Shown: positions 1 through 4,568 of the stretch, piece by piece | How the letters are laid out: the number at the start of each line of letters is the position of its first letter | Position numbering within the stretch: the stretch's first letter is position 1 | Source of the DNA: Chloroflexota bacterium | Lineage (GTDB): Bacteria > Chloroflexota > UBA6077 > CF-72 | Direction of reading: 5' to 3' | Length of the DNA stretch: 7,929 nucleotides | Assembly: GCA_019242065.1 (NCBI GenBank) | Contig: JAFAWJ010000736.1 | Location: forward strand, 1-7,929 | Translations under genes and position numbers: made by a program | The notes under the pieces: generated by a model | Databases searched by the model: none | What the model saw: only the letters and a program-made list of their open reading frames with translations | Told to the model about the DNA's origin: nothing

Positions 1-567
1 AGCCAGGATGCGTTCCACCTGGAGACCGCTGTAGGCCTCGTCGAACCACAGGCCGAACGGGGTGCTGCCCAGGTCGACCAGCCGGAGCACGGCCCCGATC
101 AGCGTGCAGAGGGCCAACGCGATCAGCCAGGGCCGTTCCCGGCGCCAGGCCACCTTCAGGTGAGGGCGGCCGTCGATCAGCCAACCCGCCAGCCCGATGA
201 GCAGCACGCTGAGGGCAAACACCAGCCAGGCAAACGTGAGCGCGGTTTGCGTCGCGAACAGCATCACACTCGTCGCGCTGGCCAACAGCGACAGCCCGAG
301 GCTGATTTTCCAGGCGCGGCCGCGGGCGGGCGTCGCGAAGTGAGCGACCGACAGCAGTGCCGGAGGGTCGACGAGGCGCAGTGCCCAGATGCCGATCGCA
401 CACGCCACGACGAAAAGTGGCACCGCTGGCCAGGCGGACTGCGCGCGCAGCAGGTTGCTCTGGGCCAGGATGGCCACGTCGAGACTGGCGGCGGTGGCGA
501 GGAAGCCGGCGATGGCCCGCTCGCGCGTGTGCAGCGCGCCTGCGCTGAAGCTCAGGTGGCCGAACAT
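1..567 (-). CDS. GT39-type membrane glycosyltransferase, N-terminal part (runs off the left edge)
   Basis: The first 189 residues of a polytopic membrane protein are visible. Hydrophobic segments lie near residues 47-65, 86-106, 109-131 and 147-165. They are followed by FGLWFDEAYSGLQVERIL at 171-188, the first extracytoplasmic loop of GT39/PMT/ArnT enzymes, whose Asp-Glu pair (D176 E177) belongs to the catalytic site. By family, it would transfer a sugar from a polyprenyl-phosphate carrier outside the membrane. The extra three-helix stretch before the usual first helix is an N-terminal extension. The gene lies 88 bases downstream of the 780-residue GT39 gene on the same strand, so co-transcription is likely. 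The ATG at 567 has no clear ribosome binding site. An in-frame GTG at 582 has GAGG ten bases upstream and is a credible alternative; an in-frame TGA just before it bars anything longer. Acceptor and sugar cannot be told from this fragment. Confidence 0.8.
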   Translation of the reverse strand, partial: MFGHLSFSAGALHTRERAIAGFLATAASLDVAILAQSNLLRAQSAWPAVPLFVVACAIGIWALRLVDPPALLSVAHFATPARGRAWKISLGLSLLASATSVMLFATQTALTFAWLVFALSVLLIGLAGWLIDGRPHLKVAWRRERPWLIALALCTLIGAVLRLVDLGSTPFGLWFDEAYSGLQVERILA

Positions 568-655
568 GGGTGTTGACGCCACGCCGCCGGTGCCTCAGTG
601 CGAGAACTTCACGAGATCTGACGCTGCGGCTGCTTCAACGTCTCGGGGCGTCGCT

Positions 656-2998
656 TCAGGGCGTGGTGGCCAGGACTTTGACCGCGTGCTCGTTCAGATC
701 ACCCACGTAGACATGCCCAGCCGAATCGGCGGCGATGGCGGTCGGGTACTCGAGATAATCGTTGGCTTCGCAGGTGCCGTTGGTGGCCAGCGGCTCGCCA
801 GCCGCGGAGACGTGCTCCACTCCGCACACACTCGGCAGCGTCACGTAGAAGCTGCCATCCTCGACCTGCGCAATCCGTGGCGCATCCAGGGCGATGGCGG
901 ACACGAACGGCCAGTGGGCAACCTCGGTTCCACCCGTCGTGAAGGTGCGCAGCGCACCCTGCTTGGCGTCAGCCACGAGCACGTCGCCGCTGGCCAGTGG
1001 CACCAGGCCCGCCGGCTCACTTTCTGGACCACCGCCGAGCGTGCTGAACCGGCTCTGGATGTGACCGTCCGGGCTGGCCTGCACGATGCGCGCCCGACCC
1101 GTGTCGGCGATGGAGACATTGCCGTCCTGACCGACTTGCATAGCGCGTGGGCGGTACATGTCGCTCTCCGGGCCGCCCCAGCGTCCGAGGTACGTGCCTT
1201 GCTCGTCGAACACCTGGACCCACGCGGTGTCCGCGTCCAGGACGAGGACGCGATCCGGACCGGCCACCGCGACCGCCGAAGCCGAATGAAATTGCCCGTT
1301 TTGATCGCCTGGCGAACCCCACGCCAGAAGGAAGTTGCCGTTGCGATCGAACTTCTTGATCGCCTCGACGTTCGGGTCGCCATCGAGGACGTACACGTTG
1401 CCGAGCTGATCGACGGCGACGGCTCGGGGGGCTGAGAGTTTGCTGGGCCCGTCGGTGCCAAAGGTGGCGAGGACACTCGGCCACTGGTCCCGCGGCGTGG
1501 CCGTCAGCGTCATCGGCGTCGTCCGCGCTGTGTCGGTGGTCGTGGAGCCGAGGGTATGCGGTATGACGCCGCTCCGCCACTCGTCGACGGTAAAGCCGGG
1601 CGCGCCCGACTCCGCTCGCTGAATGATCGCGGCTGCCCAATCGGGGAAGTCGGCATCGCTGATGTACGGTTGCCGCATCTCGCGCGTCGACGGCAGGCTC
1701 ATCCACTGAACGTAGTGGCTGACATCGCTGTACGCGGCGAGCACGATCACCAGGCTGCCGCCAAGCAGGGCAAGGCTTCGCGCACTCGTCCCAAGCCTGG
1801 CCGCCCAGTTGAATGCCACGTCCAGGGTCATGCCCGCAAAGACGAACAGCGCGGGCATCCAGCTGGTCGCGCGGGTGCCGTCTGGCGTGCCAATCGTCAG
1901 GACCTCGCTGACGAACCAGCCGAGCAGCAAGATGGACCACCACATCCACGTCTCGAATTGCACACGGAAGCGGCGGATCGCCAGGCTGAGCACCGCGCCC
2001 AGCGCGACCAGCACGCCAGTCAACGGATCGAGGAGCGGCTCGTCGACAGGGAAGTGGTTCGGCACGTTGTTGTAGACACCCACCCACAGGCCGAGGAAAT
2101 TGGCGATCAGCTGTCTGGCGAGGATCGGGCCGGGTGCGGTCAGGAAGTCGGGCTTGTCGAGGATGCTGACCACCGAGAAGCGAAGCATGAAGCTCGACAG
2201 GTGGTTGGCGACGTAGACCGCCTCGGGCAAAAACAGCACCGCCGTGAACAGACCCATGGCGATATAGCCAGCCAGGATGTCCTTCCATCGGCGGCGATCG
2301 TGCAGGATGGCGAACGGCAGCAGCAGATACAGGCTCGGCAGCAGCATCCGCGCGGCGGGATAGCCGTACAGAGTTAGCGCGCAGCACAGGCCGCATCCCA
2401 GGAACCACAGGCGCCCGCGGCGCGTACCGGGCGCGCGCAGCGCAGTCAGCAGCGCGTAGACCGCTCCGAGCGTGAACAGGGTCACATGCTCGTTGGTCCA
2501 CGCCATGCGCGACATCTGCAGGTACCAGAGCTGACTGCCAAACAGCAGCGTGGCGAGCAGGGCGGGCAGGACGGCGACCTGTCGGCGGAGCAGGGGATAG
2601 AACACCGCCAGGCTCAGCACACTGATGAGCGCGGTCGGCAGGCGAGCCCCGAAGGGGCTGAGACCAAAGAGCTTGATGGCGCCCGCGAAGATGTAGGCGC
2701 TCATCGCCGGCTCGCCGGTCCAGTCGAAGCCGAAGAAGCCGTTTTGCGGCGGCGCGCCGTGGAGGATGCGGACGGCGCCCTCGATGTTGTCGGCCTCGTC
2801 GGGGTTCAGCGTGTCCGGGAACGCGCCGAGGGCGACGACGCGGATCAGCAGCATGGCCAGCAGCACGCCGGCAAGGGCGACGTACTCGTGGTCTGTTATC
2901 CAGGCGAACAGCGCGGTGAGGCTTCGACCGAGTGAAGGGTGAGTCGTCGTGGGCTGCGCCGCGGGCATCGACAGCGTCCGGGCGCGGGGCTCAAGCAT
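656..2998 (-). CDS. GT39-type glycosyltransferase fused to a C-terminal NHL-type beta-propeller
   Basis: This is a 780-residue membrane protein. About 13 hydrophobic segments span residues 38-423. The first extracytoplasmic loop carries LNPDEADNIEGAVRIL (65-79; D67 E68), the PMT/ArnT catalytic signature, followed by GEPAMSAYI and SPFGARLPTALIS, which are typical of bacterial GT39 proteins. A linker (about 424-515) leads to six repeats of roughly 40 residues. They begin near 521, 571, 615, 661, 705 and 750, with NHL-like cores such as PRAVAVDQLGNVYVLDG and PTAIAADSAGHVYVGD. An odd number of helices puts this propeller outside the cell. Two cysteines (C725, C743) around the fifth repeat could form a disulfide there. 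By family it transfers sugar from a lipid carrier; the propeller probably binds a glycan, protein or wall component. The ATG at 2998 follows GGAG eight bases upstream. It is the first of two GT39 genes, likely one operon. The substrate is unknown. Confidence 0.88.
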   Translation of the reverse strand: MLEPRARTLSMPAAQPTTTHPSLGRSLTALFAWITDHEYVALAGVLLAMLLIRVVALGAFPDTLNPDEADNIEGAVRILHGAPPQNGFFGFDWTGEPAMSAYIFAGAIKLFGLSPFGARLPTALISVLSLAVFYPLLRRQVAVLPALLATLLFGSQLWYLQMSRMAWTNEHVTLFTLGAVYALLTALRAPGTRRGRLWFLGCGLCCALTLYGYPAARMLLPSLYLLLPFAILHDRRRWKDILAGYIAMGLFTAVLFLPEAVYVANHLSSFMLRFSVVSILDKPDFLTAPGPILARQLIANFLGLWVGVYNNVPNHFPVDEPLLDPLTGVLVALGAVLSLAIRRFRVQFETWMWWSILLLGWFVSEVLTIGTPDGTRATSWMPALFVFAGMTLDVAFNWAARLGTSARSLALLGGSLVIVLAAYSDVSHYVQWMSLPSTREMRQPYISDADFPDWAAAIIQRAESGAPGFTVDEWRSGVIPHTLGSTTTDTARTTPMTLTATPRDQWPSVLATFGTDGPSKLSAPRAVAVDQLGNVYVLDGDPNVEAIKKFDRNGNFLLAWGSPGDQNGQFHSASAVAVAGPDRVLVLDADTAWVQVFDEQGTYLGRWGGPESDMYRPRAMQVGQDGNVSIADTGRARIVQASPDGHIQSRFSTLGGGPESEPAGLVPLASGDVLVADAKQGALRTFTTGGTEVAHWPFVSAIALDAPRIAQVEDGSFYVTLPSVCGVEHVSAAGEPLATNGTCEANDYLEYPTAIAADSAGHVYVGDLNEHAVKVLATTP

Positions 2999-3072
2999 TC
3001 ATCTCTCCAGGGGGTCGCTCGCCGCCCAAGTATCCTGCGGACACTGGTCGGCGCTCAAACAACGCGGCGCGA

Positions 3073-3078
3073 AGTATA
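3073..3078 (-). promoter_or_regulatory. Possible -10 element for the GT39-NHL gene
   Basis: TATACT on the minus strand matches the sigma-70 -10 consensus at five of six positions. It would give a leader of about 65-70 bases before the ATG at 2998. No -35 hexamer is recognisable 16-18 bases upstream, so the call is weak. Confidence 0.25.
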
Positions 3079-3185
3079 GACATTCCCTCTCGCGCCGCCG
3101 CTGGCTGCGAGTTATGGCACGGCCGCTTGGCTGCTCGAGCGCACGGGCGACCAGTGGGGATCGCGCGGTTCCGGCCGCGGGTGCT

Positions 3186-3205
3186 CATAGAACATGTATT
3201 CTATG
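3186..3205. promoter_or_regulatory. LexA-box-like palindrome
   Basis: This is an inverted repeat with perfect 7-bp arms, CATAGAA and TTCTATG, around a 6-bp spacer. The core (3190-3201) reads GAAC-ATGT-ATTC, one base away from the GAAC-N4-GTTC SOS box used by LexA in Gram-positive and related bacteria. It sits 11 bp upstream of the proposed -35 of the tRNA promoter and about 190 bp upstream of the GT39-NHL start. It is unusually AT-rich for its surroundings and has no T-run, so it does not look like a terminator. Which gene it controls, if any, is unclear, since neither neighbour is a classic SOS gene. Another dimeric repressor is equally possible. Confidence 0.35.
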
Positions 3206-3216
3206 TCGGCCCGCGG

Positions 3217-3245
3217 TAGACCAGTGGCATTCATTGGGGTAGAAT
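3217..3245 (+). promoter_or_regulatory. Sigma-70-type promoter of the tRNA gene
   Basis: A -10 hexamer TAGAAT (3240-3245, five of six matches to TATAAT) lies 17 bp downstream of TAGACC (3217-3222, four of six matches to TTGACA). Transcription would start around 3251-3253, a few bases before the mature tRNA 5' end at 3257, which is the normal layout for a single tRNA gene. Confidence 0.5.
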
Positions 3246-3256
3246 GACGGGATTCA

Positions 3257-3330
3257 GGGCGCGTAGCTCAGTTGGTTAGAGTATCGCTTCGACATAGCGG
3301 GGGTCGTAGGTTCGAATCCTACCGCGCCCA
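3257..3330 (+). tRNA. tRNA-Val (anticodon GAC), with C at position 33
   Basis: This is a complete 74-base cloverleaf. The acceptor stem GGGCGCG/CGCGCCC is perfect. TA occupies positions 8-9. The D stem is GCTC/GAGT with one G-U pair, and its loop contains GG. The anticodon stem is TCGCT/AGCGG. The variable loop has five bases. The T stem GTAGG/CCTAC is perfect and carries the loop TTCGAAT. The anticodon loop is T-C-GAC-A-T, giving anticodon GAC (3291-3293). A35, C36 and discriminator A73 are all valine identity features, so the tRNA should read GUC and GUU. Position 33 is C (3290) where U is nearly invariant; shifting the loop by one base to recover U33 destroys the stem pairing. The 3' CCA is not encoded, since CCC follows A73. 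The gene is convergent with the Crp-family gene, whose stop codon is 20 bases away. Confidence 0.9.
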
Positions 3331-3349
3331 CCCCAGGCAGTTGGTCTGA

Positions 3350-4105
3350 TCAGTAGATGCGCTGGCGCAGGGCGCTCGGGCGCAGCAGGGTGATCTGGCC
3401 GCGCTCGATGCGGATCAGGCCCTGTTTTTCGAACGAGCCAAGCCATTTGTTGACGCTCTCGCGCGTGGCGCCCACCAGTGAGGCCAGCTCGGCTTGTTTC
3501 ATGCGGTCGGGGATGACCGCGCCCGCGGGCGGCAGGTTGTCGGCCCCGTCGCCACCGGCCAACTCGAGGAGGATGCGCGCCAGGCGGGCGGGCACGTCCA
3601 GGAACGTGGCGTCCTGAATCAGCTCCGCATTGCGGCGCAGGTAGTGACTCACTGTACCGAGCAGCTTGGTAGCCACCGCTGGATGCTCGGCCAGGAACTG
3701 CCGAAAGGCGTCGCGCTGTAGCACCAGCAGCGCGCTGGACTCGGTGGCGACCGCGTCGGCTGAGCGCGGTTCGTCGTCCAGCAAGGCCAGCTCACCGTGA
3801 AAGTCGCCCGGGCCGAGACGGCGCAGGATCAGCTCCTTGCCGTCCGGCGAGGTCAGGGTGATCTTCACCCGCCCGGTGGCGATCACGTAGAAGGCCGTGC
3901 CGGGATCCCCGCGCAGGTAAATGACTTCGTCGCGAGCATACGTGCGCGGCCGCATGAGGGCCGCCAGCCCGTTGAGCTCCGCGGGTGAGAGGTCTGCAAA
4001 CAGTCCGACATTCGCCAGTTGGCCGGGGTCAGCCCGGAACAGAGCCGCCGAGGAGCGCCGCGCTCCAGTTCGAGGTGAGTCGCTGTGAGTTGTCGGACCT
4101 GTCAT
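3350..4105 (-). CDS. Crp/GlxR-like cyclic-nucleotide-type transcriptional regulator
   Basis: This is a 251-residue Crp/Fnr-superfamily regulator. The N-terminal cNMP-binding barrel (about 30-145) contains the phosphate-binding cassette FHGELALLDDEPRSA (102-116). E105, R114 and S115 match the cAMP-contacting Glu-Arg-Ser of E. coli Crp. A dimer helix follows (about 140-165), then a winged helix with MKQAELASLVGATRESVNKWL (202-222). Its recognition helix keeps R215 and E216, the residues that read TGTGA in E. coli Crp, with K220 replacing an arginine, and it closely resembles the RETVNK helix of actinobacterial Crp/GlxR. There is no cysteine at all, ruling out an Fnr-type iron-sulfur sensor. The frame extends to an ATG at 4189. 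The ATG at 4105 is preferred because GGGAG lies nine bases upstream and the extra 28 codons lose the strong G/C third-position bias. Two matching operators lie 390-425 bp upstream, beside cydDC. Confidence 0.88.
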   Translation of the reverse strand: MTGPTTHSDSPRTGARRSSAALFRADPGQLANVGLFADLSPAELNGLAALMRPRTYARDEVIYLRGDPGTAFYVIATGRVKITLTSPDGKELILRRLGPGDFHGELALLDDEPRSADAVATESSALLVLQRDAFRQFLAEHPAVATKLLGTVSHYLRRNAELIQDATFLDVPARLARILLELAGGDGADNLPPAGAVIPDRMKQAELASLVGATRESVNKWLGSFEKQGLIRIERGQITLLRPSALRQRIY

Positions 4106-4114
4106 GACAGCACG

Positions 4115-4119
4115 CTCCC
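4115..4119 (-). promoter_or_regulatory. Ribosome binding site deciding the regulator start
   Basis: GGGAG on the minus strand lies nine bases before the ATG at 4105. The longer in-frame alternative at 4189 has no purine-rich motif at a usable distance. This favours the 251-residue form over the 279-residue form. Confidence 0.6.
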
Positions 4120-4217
4120 GAGATGGCCAGACTACAAAACCCAAGCCCTCCAGGCCATCTGCAATTTCACCGATATGGAACGTGCTCATGGTCGAGTTTT
4201 GGGGCGCCTCGAGCGGG

Positions 4218-4430
4218 TCAGTCGTGTGGCAGGGATCTGCCGCTGAAGCGAGCCGCGCGGCGGGCCGCCAGCAGGAGCTGCAGGGATGACGTCACGCGGG
4301 CCAAGGTCAGCGACGCTTCTGGCTCGGTGGGGCGCACCGGCGGAGGAGCAGGGACGATGCTGAGCTTCGGGGTTGCGGCAACGTCTACGAGGTAGGGGCG
4401 GTTTTCGAGGAAGAGGGGCTCGGCGCTCAT
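4218..4430 (-). CDS. Hypothetical 70-residue protein upstream of the Crp-family gene
   Basis: I do not recognise this protein. The frame encodes 70 residues: a mixed N-terminus (MSAEPLFLENRPYL), a Pro-rich middle (VPAPPPVRPTEPE, about 26-38) and an Ala/Leu/Arg-rich helical tail (LTLARVTSSLQLLLAARRAARF, about 41-62). It has no signal peptide, convincing membrane segment or cysteine. In favour of a real gene are GGAG 11 bases before the ATG, high G/C at third codon positions, and its place on the same strand as the regulator, 112 bases upstream of it, so that both could be read from the region holding the two Crp operators. Against it, any GC-rich stretch of this size can be open by chance. If real, it may be an accessory peptide of the regulator-transporter unit; that is inference only. 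Confidence 0.4.
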   Translation of the reverse strand: MSAEPLFLENRPYLVDVAATPKLSIVPAPPPVRPTEPEASLTLARVTSSLQLLLAARRAARFSGRSLPHD

Positions 4431-4490
4431 GGTGCAGGTGGCTCCAGCGGTGGTGTGGCCTCACGGTAGGCCGAGCAGCCACGTAAAGAC

Positions 4491-4506
4491 TGTGAGGGGC
4501 CTCACA
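4491..4506. promoter_or_regulatory. Crp operator 1 (perfect TGTGA-N6-TCACA)
   Basis: TGTGA (4491-4495) and TCACA (4502-4506) are separated by GGGGCC. The symmetry extends inward to 7-bp arms, TGTGAGG and CCTCACA. This is the exact consensus bound by E. coli Crp and actinobacterial Crp/GlxR. A possible leftward -10 of the TAnnnT form (TACCGT, minus strand, 4463-4468) would place this site near -42, the class II activator position, for the small gene and regulator. That promoter is inferred. Confidence 0.75.
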
Positions 4507-4513
4507 CGCGAAC

Positions 4514-4529
4514 TGTGAACCTGGTCACA
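4514..4529. promoter_or_regulatory. Crp operator 2 (perfect TGTGA-N6-TCACA)
   Basis: TGTGA (4514-4518) and TCACA (4525-4529) are separated by ACCTGG. The site is centred 23 bp from operator 1, about two helical turns, so two dimers could bind the same DNA face. It lies 40 bp before the cydDC start codon. A TAnnnT motif (TACCCT, 4539-4544) just downstream could be the rightward -10; if so, this operator would cover the -35 and might repress rather than activate. Confidence 0.75.
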
Positions 4530-4568
4530 GGAGCCGAGTACCCTGAGGAGGGAAAGGGATCGCGCCCG

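Noticed and set aside
389..1435. Long open frame on the plus strand opposite the propeller-encoding region
   Set aside because: It is antisense to the NHL repeats. Its composition is Arg/Ala/Gly/Asp-rich with no recognisable domain, as expected from the complement of GC-rich coding sequence.
1556..2377. Long open frame on the plus strand opposite the GT39 membrane domain
   Set aside because: The product is rich in Gln, Arg, His and Ala without a hydrophobic core or motif; it mirrors the membrane protein on the other strand.
1017..2501. 494-codon frame on the minus strand in another phase of the GT39-NHL gene
   Set aside because: Arg/Pro/Ala/His-rich product with no family motif, overlapping a gene with clear domains along its whole length.
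2991..3188. 65-codon minus-strand frame whose ATG overlaps the left arm of the LexA-like palindrome
   Set aside because: It has no ribosome binding site, an Arg/Ala/Pro-rich composition without motif, and runs past the GT39-NHL start and its binding site.
3149..3227. GACCAGTGG occurring twice 70 bp apart, with a reverse-complement 8-mer near 3042
   Set aside because: These are short matches without conserved flanks; chance is enough to explain them in GC-rich sequence.
3331..3349. Terminator between the tRNA and the convergent regulator gene
   Set aside because: The 19-base gap holds no stem-loop with a T-run on either strand.
3257..3352. tRNA 3' end as a possible integration site
   Set aside because: No integrase, no repeated tRNA 3' segment and no composition change is visible around it.
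4453..4464. GTGTGGCCTCAC, a third possible Crp site
   Set aside because: The half-sites are too close together for the N6 spacing of a Crp dimer and the symmetry is imperfect.
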